This document shows, in pieces, positions 25,248 to 36,705 of a DNA stretch of 64,000 nt; position 1 is the stretch's first letter, and each line of letters opens with the position of its first letter. Position numbers and translations under genes: made by a program. The notes below the pieces were generated by a model that saw only the letters and a program-made list of their open reading frames with translations, did not search any database and had not been told where the DNA came from. The DNA comes from Melanocharis versteri (taxonomy: Eukaryota; Chordata; Aves; Passeriformes; Melanocharitidae): NCBI GenBank assembly GCA_013397845.1, contig VZTG01004172.1, positions 99,742 to 163,741 on the forward strand. Reading direction: 5' to 3'.

Positions 25248-28200
25248 GAGTACATCCTCTCAGCCCCCTCGCAGGATCCCGTTTCCCAGCGGCGCTGAGT
25301 GCCTGCCAGCTGGGAGGTGTTTCTATTCAGTGTGTCCCCAGCCTGGAATTTCAAAGAACAGCTGTGGTTGTAACCACGCTGAGGCTCTCTGCATTCATTG
25401 AAAGAAAAAGCACTTCATAAATATTGCATTGAGCTGCTACCTGCAGCACACTTTGTGTGTGATGGTGATCTAGAAATAAATTGGTGGAAATTAGGTGATT
25501 ATCACGGGTGGTATTCATGAGAATTTCCAGGCAAATAAATAATGGATAGAAATGTCACTTACTCAGCTTTAAACCCACGAACAGCATCCTCATTATTCTA
25601 TTGACTCAGTAAGAGGGAAGAGCTGCATGAGGGAAGAAAATGGAAAACTAAAGACAATCGAAGCGTTTCAGAAGCATCCTAAACTCCCCAGTCGTACCAA
25701 TTTAGGGGTGGAGAGCCCAGGAGGGGATTAGTGGTGGGTGAGAGGTTCTTTAGCAGTGTTATCACAGCACTTGCAGTGATGTGGTTTAAGAATAGAAAAT
25801 ATTGTTTCTCACATGCCAGAACTTGCCCTCCTGGCCCAAAGCTGCCTTGTGCTGCCTCTGTCAGGGGAACCCAGGCTCCTGGGGAGCTGCCCCATCTCTG
25901 CAGCCCTGGGACTGCTCCTCTCATGGCCAGGGCTGAGGTGCTGCAGAAAACCAGCCAGGCACTTAATGACCATCAGAGTGGCTGGTTCTTGGAGGAGAGA
26001 TTAAAACCTGGCTGTGTTCTGTATATCAAAGCACAACGTGGATTTTGGTTTGGTTTCTCTGAATTGGGACCAGGCCAGCGTGCAGTGTGACACTGAGAGC
26101 AGCGGTGCCCCCCCAGGCATTTCTGAGTGTCTGGGGGCCACGAGGGGTGTCTGGCAGCTCCGTGGTTTGTCACAGCATCCTTTCCAGTGTCAGTGTTTGG
26201 CCTTGACCTGCTTCCCTCCCTGCTGTGCCCACTCTGGAAGTTCCATTACTCAAACACTGATAAAAATGCTGAGCTCTGTAGCTATCTGCTGTCAGGTAAT
26301 AGTTTTTTGCTATCTCCCTTTCCTTCCAGTGCTGATTTGTGACTTGTTCCTCCAGCTATTTATTTTCTGAGCCCTAGCATCACTGGGAGAACCTCTAGGA
26401 GAAAACGAGGACAGTAATTGTGCAGTGCCATTGTTTGTCTAAAAATCCATTTTAATGCTTTTAAAAAAATAAATGTGGCACTAGGTATTTTCCTTTGGAG
26501 TTTGTTTGGCCTTGGGAAACCCCCCTACCATTTCCAAAAGCATGTTCTGCCTCTGACAGCGTGTGCTGAGTTAAAGTGAGGACAGGAACCTCTGAGCATC
26601 TCTATTTGTGTTGCTTATGCTCAGTTACTTCCGCTGGGCTGGAGGTAAAAGGCTCTGCCTGATGCTTTAAATCCCACTGAGGTCTTGTTGCAGCTGCATG
26701 GGGTCATTCAGGGTCAAACAAAATTATTAATTTTCTCCTATTCTTTTATATAAAATGACTTGTCCTTATTAAGAAACAAATATCTCATTTTTTTAAAAAT
26801 CCTGTCCTTTGTTTTTTGTGGTCAGCAGCTTTTCTTTTCCAGTCAGCGCTGAGATGTGTCACTGCTGTCACAGGCTGGGTGAGCTTTAGTACTGGAGTTT
26901 CGTTGGTTGATTGTTACTTTCTGAAACAGAGAGAAAAACAATCCCTGTCTCTGCAGCCTGGCTTACAGCAAGTCACAGAAGTACTGGGAATTCAAGGAGT
27001 AAAAGTGGCTTTTTTGGCTTTCATCATAAATTAAATATGAGTCTAATGGCACCATTATTTCAGTGTAGCCACATTCTCAGAAAGTTGCTGGAATTTTTTG
27101 TGAATAAAGGGTGAATTAAAGTTTCTGTCATACGGGAAATGTAGCATTCAAAAGGTGCAATTTCAAGAGTGTGCCCATTATCTCTGTACAGGAAATCGTG
27201 TGGCCCTTGCAGGTGAAATCACGGGGAGGGGAGGGGTGGTTGTTTTTGCACAGAGCGTCAATCTTCTCATGGTGAATTTCCAGAGTGAACCAATTCTGTC
27301 TAGTTAATATTCCTCTCTGTTTTCCTGCAGAAAAAGGTTATTCTTGGTGCTCCAGCATTCAGACTTTAATAGTGATGCTATTTTAGCACCTGGGAATTGA
27401 ACAGGGGGACTTTAAATACCTGGGAAAATGGGATCAGTCCTGGCGGGCACCTGGTGTGGAGCCTCCCAGATCCTGCAGAGCAGCAGCAGCCCTGCTTGTC
27501 TCTGCAGCTGGGTGATGTGAGGGGTCCTGGGGGTTCCCAGCTGAAATCTGGGTTACCTGGACCCCACAGTGGAGGGCACCTGTGGGGGCTGGCACAAACT
27601 GCCCCGACCCTTCAGCATCTTCAGGCCAGCTCGCCCTTCTCCTCCAGGTCTCGGTGTGGGGAGCACCAGCAAAGGAAGTGGAGCAGCCCAGTTGGGTGAT
27701 GATGAGTCCCAGCTCAGATATTTGAGCCCTGAGGGTTTTTTTTTCCCAAGCGCTGCTGTGTTTGCAGAGTTGGAGTGTCTCTTTACCAAGGCAGACAAGC
27801 GCAGGTGACAGCACGGAGGTGCACGCTGCAGAAAACTGGCCCTACAAATTCATATTGCAGCTGATTCTCAAGCTGTAACCTCTTAAACTTCACCCCTTTC
27901 ATCCTGTAGGAGTTCTCTCAGCCTGGCCTTTGCTGCTTGCCTGGCAGGATATTAAGGTAAATATCACTGCACAGCCGGGATTGCTCGGCGCTGGCTGCGC
28001 TCCCCTCTGCAAGGAGCTCGGCTTTCAACTCAGATGTCACTCCCAGACTGTGGCACTGAGATGATTTCCCTGCAATGAGACAGATACGAAAGGGAAATAT
28101 TTATTTTTTTCTTTGTTTTTGGGCCTAAGGGACACTGGGGGCACACATTCTTTTTCTCCCCACAATGACAACTGTTGTTCTGACAGTAGAGAATTTTCTC

Positions 28201-28926
28201 CCTCTCTCATCCTATTAAACAGCACAGATTTAGTTGTTGTTTTGGTTTGGTTCATTTAATGTTATTTTTTTTCCACCCTGTCTTGAAAATTCCATTTATA
28301 GAGTGGCTGGCACAATTCTGCTGCCACTTATCACGATCTAGCTGAGCTGATGGCAAATTCACAGATCTCTAATGCACGCTGAGAGGATGGAGAACAAAAT
28401 GCTTGTAATGGGTTCTTGGTATCTCTCAACCCAGAGGAACCCTTGTTGATAAATACTGATTTTGTGTGAGCTAGGGGAGAGCACATCGCTGGTCAGGGAA
28501 AGTGGCAGAAAATCAAAGCTGCAGTTCAGAGCCAACATCCCAATGTGGGATCTCAGATTGCAATTTCTGCTCACACCCGTGGTCATTTTTATCCCCATGG
28601 AGCATCTGATGGAAGCAAGAGTTGCTGTAATTGGATTCTCTTACCCTTCCTGTTACTGGTCATGAATTTAATTGAAATGCTGGTCTTTTTAATCATTATT
28701 GAGAAATCATCCTCTTTCCCCCCCCTGTTATTGAGGCTTCTAATGTGAACACGATGTTCATGTAAAAATTGAATTTAAAAACCCTCTTTCTGGAGCATGT
28801 CGGAGTTAATTAGAAGAGCAGAAGAAAATCCTCTGCTGTTTAAGGGTAAAGCTCTGTCCAGCACTGAAGAATTTAACAACTTAAAGGCTCTCAGTCAAGT
28901 GGAAGAATGAAGGGAAAGAAGGTATT
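25248..28926. other. non-coding DNA, nothing recognised
   Basis: No gene, RNA gene or identifiable repeat family was found. Open frames at 25731-26370 and 27397-27814 are mutually overlapping and lack domains. Confidence 0.55.
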
Positions 28927-28990
28927 TGGGGGCTGGAAGTAGATGATGATTAAGGTTGCTTTGAACCCCAAGAATTCTATGATTCTGTGA
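28927..28990 (+). mobile_element. CR1 LINE 3'-end fragment
   Basis: The sequence reads like the 3' terminus of a CR1 non-LTR retrotransposon: a degraded version of the 'ggttggac..gatgatctttaaggt..ccaaccc' tail, followed by ATTCTATG and ATTCTGTG at 28973-28988. The octamer repeat marks the true 3' end and gives plus orientation. Only a short, old, 5'-truncated piece remains, with no coding capacity. Confidence 0.8.
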
Positions 28991-29428
28991 CCTCAAAAAT
29001 AGTGGCAAGGATCTCTAGGAAACATTAAGTTTAATTCCTGTTTTATTGTGCTTCTGATTTCAAGCCGGAGAGGCAGGGTGTCTCTGAATGGCAGGCTGGG
29101 GTTGGGAAATCATCGTGGGATTATTTCATGTGTGAACACGCGGGGAAGGAGGAGGGAACGTGAATGTTTAGCTGGGAGAAGCGGCTAAGAGAGGATAAGA
29201 GAGAAAGGGATAAAAAGCAGTGAAACACGAATTTCTCAGGCGCTTTTTGTGCTGCTGGAAGAAGGGACAGCACGGGGCAAGCAGGGCCATCTGTCACACC
29301 TGCCAGCAGTGCCACAGCACCCTGAATTGTCCCCTCCAGCTCCGGGGACACGGATATCCCACCCCGAGCCACCGAACCAGGGGCTGGCACAGCCCCTGGT
29401 GCCCAGCAAAGCCCGTGTGTGAGGCTGA
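28991..29428. other. non-coding DNA, nothing recognised
   Basis: Unique-looking sequence between the CR1 tail and the LTR-like block. I see no gene in it. Confidence 0.6.
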
Positions 29429-29866
29429 TGTTGTTTCGGTGGACGGTGATGAGAGATCTCTATAGTTTGGTTTTAGAGCAGGAGGTTTATTGTTAAGGGT
29501 GTGGATGTAGGGGCCTTGCCTGGAGCTGCCAGCTGCAGCTCGAAGCAGGCCAGAAAGGCAAGAGGGAGAGAAGCAAGAGAGAGAGCAGAAAGAGTGAGAG
29601 AGATTCTCGTTTACAATACAATAAATCATCTTCTGTGTTGAATATTCTGATTTTCATCAACCAATCTAGTACAAGGCACAAATCCTATAGCATTTAAGTA
29701 CAGCTTATAAGAATCATTGCATTACCATACTGTGTTACGTTTTAAACCCTAAAAACCAGTCTTTGGACCTTTTCTGCCAAGCTGGCAGGGTCTGCTCTGA
29801 CCCTTGGACCTGTTTGCTAGCAGAAGGTATTGTTCAATCAAAGGGGATTATCTTCAGCCAGCCACA
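29429..29866 (-). mobile_element. probable endogenous retrovirus LTR, minus orientation
   Basis: Read on the minus strand, this block has LTR layout: a TGTGGCTGGC start (29866), a promoter-like TTATAA (about 29710), a long Y-rich tract and a polyadenylation signal AATAAA (complement of 29486-29491). The end is GAAACAACA at 29429. The 60-odd bases after the AATAAA resemble an R-U5 region. I find no clean flanking duplication for these exact ends, so the borders are uncertain. No gag, pol or env is recognised nearby. Confidence 0.5.
29535..29610 (+). repeat. GA-rich low-complexity tract
   Basis: This purine-rich tract with many GAGA runs lies inside the LTR-like block. It is probably the pyrimidine tract of the element read on its own strand. 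Confidence 0.7.
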
Positions 29867-30040
29867 CCATTGTTTTCCAGTTGTTCAGTAACTGAGGCCT
29901 GGTATCTCAAAGTATGCCTTCATTTCTATTTCACCTGTAGTTTCCATGTTCTCAGCATCTTTGGCCAGGCAATAAAACTTCCCCGTTTCATCTTCCCCGA
30001 CACCCGTGACCGAGCGGTGCCCGTGTAGATGCAGATCGCG

Positions 30041-30075
30041 AGCGGTAATTAGCGGTAATTAGCGGTAATTAGCGG
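30041..30075. repeat. 10-bp tandem repeat with TAATTA cores
   Basis: The decamer AGCGGTAATT occurs three times in a row from 30041, followed by a partial AGCGG. Each junction forms a TAATTA palindrome (30046, 30056, 30066), so three homeodomain-type cores are spaced at exactly 10 bp. Confidence 0.9.
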
Positions 30076-30240
30076 GAGCCCAGCACGGCTCTGAGCGGCT
30101 CCGGCCGCGGCAGCCGCGTTCCTGAGGGAAGAAGGGAAGGGATTTCGGGATTTCACCCTCGCCTGGTGCCGGTGATCCCTCCCGGCTCCCCCGGCATTCC
30201 CTGGCTCTGTCCCTGCGGGGGGAATGCCTTTCCATTCCAG
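30076..30240. promoter_or_regulatory. short GC/CpG-rich stretch
   Basis: This is locally GC- and CpG-rich, for example CGGCCGCGGCAGCCGCG near 30101. It directly follows the TAATTA decamer array. It is too short to be a typical CpG island and no transcription unit is visible beside it. A regulatory role is inference. Confidence 0.3.
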
Positions 30241-33198
30241 CGCAGGGAAAGGCAGAGGTGTTATTGAGGTGGATGTGCGGGTTTTCAGAGTCTTTTCCTG
30301 TCGTCTGCAGCTGTGTAATTGCCAGCTTTCATGTGGGCTGAGAGGGCTGTGCTTCTGCTAGGGGTTATTTAGAATTCTTATCCAACAGAAGCTTCAAAAG
30401 ACCCAGGAACACAACAGAGAGCACAAGTCCTCAGCAAAAGCCACCGCAAATTACCCCTCAAAGTGGTTAGTTTGGAGTAATTAGCGGAGCTGTCCTCACA
30501 GCTTTGTTTCAGAGGCACTCAGGAATCTCATAACTGGGCTCCACAGGAAGAGCAGTGCTGCAGGGTCAGCTCTGGGCGTCCTGTGCAGTGATGGATGAAT
30601 AACTGGGGCCCGGTTGTGGCTGTGGGCTGATGCTCCGGGCTGTCTGTGCTGCTGAGGGAGGGGAAGGTGAGGATGAGGAGGAGGATGAGGATGAGGAGGA
30701 GCTGCTGGGATTCCCTCAGACAGGCGTCAGTGGTGCCATTGCTTTAACAAGGCCGGGGATCAGGGCACACAAACCAGCTGCCTTCTGAGCTGACAAAGCC
30801 ACAAGCAAGGTGTGGGTCTTTTTTTAAAAATGTCTTCGTTCTTTCTCAGCTTCTCCTTTTTTTGTTGTTCTTCTGCTTCCCCCAACTTGGTTAAATGACT
30901 GCACTAACCAGGCCGTGATTTTTAAGTCTTCATTTCATTGTGAGGATGGAGTGACTTGGCCAAGGCACTGAGTCAGACCATTCCTTTTTTAACCAAAGCT
31001 GGATACAAATCAATCATGGAGTCTATGCTGTGTATAATTTTTAATTGCTAAAACATAAGGAATAAAGGCTCTGGAAATCTGAAGAGGTCAGAGAGGTAGA
31101 AGGTCTCCCACCACCATCAGGAGGGTGTTTGTTGAGGGCAATGGTTTAAAACCAGTCACATTCTCAAAGGACAGTCACAAGCTCCAACTGGGGTGTAAAA
31201 GGTACTGAAAGTGGGGATTTGGGCTTTGTTTCCCTGTTTTTTGATCCCAGGTTGCGCTGCATTTTAAAAACAATCTTTCAAAGGAGCATTTGAAAGGAAA
31301 AGAGATGAGGCTTGCAGGAGTCTGCACAAGAACAGAGCTCATCCCCATTCCAGCAATGAGAAAATGTCTGTGATGCAGCTGCTGAGGCAGCGAGGGAAAA
31401 GGCCAACATCCCTGACCAAAACCTTTAAACACAGCCAAGCCCCTACTCATTTACAAGTTCTTCTGTCAGAAAACCACGGATTTTAGGAAAGGTCACTCTC
31501 TGAACTTCAGAAGTTGTGGTTAATCCTGTTACAAGCAACATCCAGCAGTTTTCTCTTTCCCCCTGGGCCCTGGCAGCACCACGGGAGGGGAAGGGCCTGG
31601 TGAGGCAGACAAGCAGCTCTTTCTTTCCCCATCAAGTGCTGCTGGAAGTGCTTCCTGCAGGTTGTCACAACCAATAACCCCAAAGGCTGGGCTCGGTGAG
31701 CAGCTCTGCATGTCCCAGAAAGAGCTGGGAGCCTCTTGAGCCCCTTCTTGGGGCAGGGTGTGACTGCCAGGGGCTGAGTCTGGCTCAACCTCTGCCTGGG
31801 GCTGCTGCATTTTGGGTTAAATCTCAAAGCTGAGGGATCAGGAAAATGGCAACCAATATCCCAAAGTGGTTCTTGCCAGAGCACAGGCTGTAACTCCGTG
31901 TAATCTAACACTCTCCAGGGGTTGGGTTTGAGTAAAATAAGAACTGGTGACTCATCCCTCCATCTTAAACTCTGAATGAACCTAAGCATGAAATTAAAAC
32001 ATGAGTAGCTTTTTCTCCGACTTTAATTATTTCCACATTTCTCTGTAAATCCTGGTTCCTACCCAGGCTGGAAGTGGAGATTCTCTTACCACAGAAAACC
32101 TGTGCTCCCAATGCATCTGGAAGCAGAAAATTCATAAAACTTGATAAGAAAGTTTGTTCCCCAGAGAATTCTGCTCTGCGTAGGGCCAGTGTCCATTTTC
32201 TTCTTCCATTGTATGAAATATTTAATCCTACAAGTGCTGAAAAGTTGTTTTTTGTAAGGACTAAAACCACGTGGATTATTACACCTGATATTATTAAAAG
32301 CTGATCAGGATTTGCCCATCATTTTTAATAACGCTGCAAAAATCTCCAAGCCCATCTCAAGAGTTATTCAGGCAATATTTCTCCTGATTTCATCAACTCT
32401 GTTTTCTTGATGAGTTTGCTGAAGGGGCTCAGGGATGGCTGCAGTGATTGCAGGAGTGCTGCAGAAGCACCATCTTTTCCCTGCTCACACCTTGAGAAGC
32501 TGTTTGTGTGTTGATCCTGCAGCTGGGGTTTATCTTCTGCCATTAATTGGAGTGAAATGAGCTTTGCTGTGAATGGGAGCCATCCCTGCAGCTGCTGTGT
32601 GACCTCCTTCAGAGGGTGATTAGACCAAAAGCAAGTTTTGTCTGCCCATTTCCTGCTGCCATTCTTGGCTCCTTTCCTTGGCCAGGAGTGCTCAGGGTCT
32701 GAACGTCCTCCTGCGCTAAATTTCCACCTCCATAACGTCCTGGATGGAGATTTAGTTGTATCTAGGGGCACTGCCATGAGTTTTGGTGCCTGAGAACTCA
32801 AGCCTTTCTCCCACACTCCCCACGCCCCTTCCGTTATGGACATGCCACAGGGGTGCAGCCACATCCTTCTCTGGGCACTTCCTTCACCCCCAAACTTCCC
32901 TGGCCCTGCTGATTTTCTGTAGAACCTGTGATTATTTGCCTGCACACCTCTCCTCTGCTGTAAGATTTATACCAGAGCCTTCTCCTCTGCAGTGTCTAAC
33001 ACATGGGGTTGTTCCCTTCCATTGAAATGCCTTCCTGGCGCTGCTTTCAATTCCAAATCTCATCTGAAAATCTCTTTTATTACCTGTTTAATTTCCTTTT
33101 TTTTTCTTCCTCCCTCTCACCCTCTTTTGCTACCATTATGCTGACTTTGTAACTCTGTTATTTAAGTATGAAGAACATTTTAGGTAGAATTTTATGAA
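30241..33198. other. non-coding DNA, nothing firm
   Basis: A GAT/GAG-rich purine tract lies at 30653-30701. Otherwise no gene or repeat family was recognised. The 193-codon minus frame at 32364-32945 has no identifiable domain or start context. Confidence 0.5.
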
Positions 33199-33218
33199 AG
33201 CCATGCCTTGGCATGCCT
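33199..33218. promoter_or_regulatory. p53-family response-element-like palindrome
   Basis: Two adjacent decamers, AGCCATGCCT and TGGCATGCCT, each match the p53/p63 half-site RRRCWWGYYY at nine of ten positions. They have CATG cores and no spacer. This is a sequence match only; binding is inference. Confidence 0.25.
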
Positions 33219-34200
33219 ATTAAAAAACAATCAACTCCCAAACAAGATTTGTATATGATATAGCATAACAAAGACTACACTGCATCTAGATTTAAATTAA
33301 GACTAAGAACATCAAAATGAACAGGAGCCAGAAAGTGCCAGAGGGGCAGAATGAAAACCCAGCATTCAGAGGAGAGTGTGAAGTTTATAATGAGAGCCAA
33401 ACTTTATCCTTGTGAACATTATTTGTTATTTCTCCTCTGGCGTTGCCCAATTTAATAAAATCTTGGAGAACTTGCAACCCTGCACAACCGCTGATTTTTA
33501 ATGAAAAAAAATGAAAGAGATCAGAGATCTCCCTACTTGCAATCTCCTAAAGTGAACCTCTGTACATCAGAAACTCTGCCTGCATAAAAATGCCTGTGAA
33601 AGGTGATTTTTAAAGAAATCCTCATAAAGTTTACTCTTGTTTTATTGGATACTAAACCTAATACTCCCTGTATGCTCTTGGCTTCATGTTTACAGTGGAA
33701 AGCAGAGCTTTTCAAGGCATCTGTCTTCGTTTCTGGCTGTCACTGCCTGCGGTGGGCAGGTCAGAGTCCTGTTCCCCTGCTCTGCTGGGTGGGATTTGTG
33801 TCTGAGCCCTGGGACGCTGCTCCGGGGTCCCACAGAGCACCTGGAGCTGCACAGGCTCAGCTCCTGGCGTTCCTCTAAACCCCTCGTGGTTTGGAGAAGC
33901 AGAGAAGCCAGACTGGGGCATAGAAACGTGAACAGAGAGATTTTCCTCACTTGTAGGCTGGGAAAAGCCGTGTTTGGTCCTCACTGCCCCATCTGTGGTG
34001 CTTGGTGATGCCCCAGGAAGAGCCCTGGCCCTGCCTGTTCCTCGTGGAACTCTCCTGGGCTCCACGGTGATGCCAACACCTCCTTCCCCTCCAGGTCTTG
34101 GGGCTGGGAAGCTCCAGGCTCCTGCCTTTTCCCTGGCTGTCCCCGTGCCTCAGCTGCTGGGCACCAAATCCGTGCTGGAGACCGCAGAGCCCGGCCCTGG
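33219..34200. other. non-coding DNA, nothing recognised
   Basis: No gene was recognised. Open frames entering from the right are extensions of the minisatellite at 34201-34370. Confidence 0.55.
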
Positions 34201-34370
34201 AATGGCTGGGAATGGCTGGGAATGGCCAGGAATGGTTGGGAATGGCTGGGAATGGCTGGGAATGGCCGGGAATGGCCAGGAATGGCCGGGAATGGCTGGG
34301 AATGGCTGGGAATGGCCAGGAATGGCTGGGAATGGCTGGGAATGGCTGGGAATGGCCGGGAATGGCCAGG
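34201..34370. repeat. 10-bp minisatellite, 17 units
   Basis: Seventeen decamers run in register, of four types: AATGGCTGGG, AATGGCCAGG, AATGGTTGGG and AATGGCCGGG. A degenerate unit follows at 34371. None of the units creates stop codons in the extended frames, so open frames of about 200 codons (plus) and 236 codons (minus) cross the array. They translate as decapeptide repeats and are not evidence for genes. Confidence 0.98.
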
Positions 34371-36604
34371 AAGGGCCACAGGCAGCGTTTCCACACTCCC
34401 TGCTCCCAGCTCTGTCCCCTCCAACAGCCCCGCTGTCCCAAGGGCAGCTGCCCTGTGAAGGTGGCTGTTCCTTGACAGCTCCCCAATATGTACAGCAAAT
34501 TCCTGTCTTGAGAAATCTGCCCGTGGTTGTAGACTTAAAAATACGCCCTGAGTCAACGGAGCTGAGCGTGGGCTGAGCTCTGCTCGTCTCCAGGAGGAAC
34601 TGCTCTGCTGGACGCTCAGATGTGGCTCTTTGGGGCTTTCCTCAGCCCTGCAGGGTCCTGCCCAGAGGGAAGGGTTCCCTGGGAACCACAACCTCCCAGC
34701 AGAGCCTCCAGGAGCTCTGCCCTTTGCTGCTGCCCGTGCTCAAACCCCTGGGATGCTGGGGGTGATTCCCAGCTCTGCCGGAGTCTTTGGCTTCATTATC
34801 TTCAGAGGAAGGTGCTTCGATGTTTTAGTGACAGCAGAGCAGATGTCAGAGCCCCCGTGGCCTCCCCAGCACGGTGGCTCCTGGGCCAGGAGCGAGGCTG
34901 AACCCTGCCTGGCCATTCCTATGGAGGCACTTGGCACACCCCTCAATAAAACCCTAAACCCTGGGGCTGACAGGCAGAAGCACGGAAGTGATGTACGAAA
35001 ATGCAGATTGCCAATTTCCATGTTCCAGGTGTGATTCACGGGGATGCTGCCTGGGAAACGTTTGGATCCCACTGTAACAAACCTAAAGAGAATGGCACAG
35101 TTTATTAAGCCAGAGGCAAATGTAAATGATGAAAGGCTGCTGTGTAAAACTGTATTAAACACGTCCCATTACATGATGCAAACCACATTATGGAGCTGCT
35201 TAAACATAATGCTCCTTTCATTCCTCTAATTCCTTGGTGATTTAAATGTCTATATTTTATGAGATAGGAAAATAATAAATAATTGCACTTGTGCATGCTA
35301 ATGTTGTGTTATCCATATAAAAATAAGAGATAAAATGATGTTGCCAGGAGGGTGCAGATCTCTAAACGATAGGAAGGGAGAATCTCTTTGCACCCTGGGC
35401 TGACTGAGGGGGTGAACCCCACTTTGCTGCTTGCAAGTTTTCCAGAATGTGGCGCGCAGCTCTGGGTGCAGAGGTCACCCCGGGAGGGTGCACGGGGCGC
35501 TCCAGGCACCCACTGGAGTGGGTGGGCCTGGTTTGGGTGGGGTTAACGCTGCTGGGACTCTCTGTGAGGGGCACTGCGGTGGTTTTCTCTCCCCGTGCAG
35601 GCACAGCTGGGAGAGCAGAGCAGTCCTGTGCCAGTCCTCGGTGCACCTCGTTTTTTGTTCATCTCCGAGTCGCAGTTCTTACAAGATGCAGAGGAAGAGA
35701 AGCCTCTAAGAGCACGAAGGAAACAGTAGGTGGGTTTGTTCTGGCTTGCTGTTTAAAAATGGAGTTGGGAAGGAAATTGATTCCCCATCCCAAAAAAATA
35801 TTTGTGCTGCGGCATAAAAAATGTTTGAGCTGTGCTGGAGGTGAGGCTGGAGCCTTTCAGAGCTTTGAGGGAGATGCAGCTGCTCTGCAAAAGGCGCCTG
35901 CCCAGAGTGTGGGCACCCCTCTGGGCTGATCCAGGGAAAAGGAGTCGGGATCTGTGTCCAGACACCCCTGGGCAGCAGGGCAGACATGGCACAATCCCTA
36001 AATCCCCTGAAAGTCCTCCCAGGGTCTAAAATGTTTCCTGGTGATCCCTTTTCAAAAATTGATCCATTACTCTGTTTTTTGAGAAATTGGCATTTTCTGA
36101 GGGTTGGGGTTTTTCCCAAATAGACCGAAGACAATCAAATTCTGTTGTCGTGCCAGTGGAGAGAGAGTCATTTTGAAGAAAGATATATTACTTGTGGAGA
36201 GAGAAGTATTCCCATTTATTCTGCACTATTTATGGTGCTCTCATATCCTGGTTCTTGTTAGTGTGCATTCAGTGAAACCATCAGCCAGCTCCAGTGATAA
36301 ACTACTGATCTCACACCATAGCAGGGCCCAGCAAAGGCAGCAGAAAACATAACTCACAGCACCAATTAAAAATATTTACTGCACTGTATTTCCTATATGG
36401 CGTTTAAACACAGCTTTTTCATCTTCTCGGGGTTCTGTTTTGCGTAAATTTGGTTACAGTTTGCAGTTCCCAAAGGCAGGGAACAGCAGTGATGGCTGGA
36501 ATGTGCTGGAAGGGGTTTGGAGGCGTCGCAGGTCTGTTCATTTCCCCAAGTCTGTTCTTACCCCGCACTCTCATTTTCCAAGCATCTGGGGTCTCTGGTA
36601 AATA
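34371..36604. other. non-coding DNA, nothing recognised
   Basis: No gene or repeat was recognised. The AT-rich stretch 35170-35340 is free of repeats and could be conserved, but this is untested. Confidence 0.55.
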
Positions 36605-36705
36605 CCCAGAATATCCTGGTTGGAAGGGACCCCCAGGGGTCATTGATCCAACCCTGGCCCTGCACAGACCCCAGCAATCCCACCCTGTGCCTGGGCTCTG
36701 GAATT
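36605..36705 (-). mobile_element. CR1 LINE 3' fragment, minus orientation
   Basis: On the plus strand this reads as the reverse complement of a CR1 3' region: an AGAATATCC remnant of the terminal octamers, then GGTTGGAAGGGACCC, CATTGATCCAACC, and CCAGCAATCCCACC with GTGCCTG. The order fits CR1 subfamilies known from birds. The fragment is old and carries no coding sequence. Confidence 0.8.

Noticed and set aside
33947..34691. Open frames of about 200-236 codons on both strands.
   Set aside because: They span the 10-bp minisatellite; decapeptide repeats are the direct result of a stop-free decamer.
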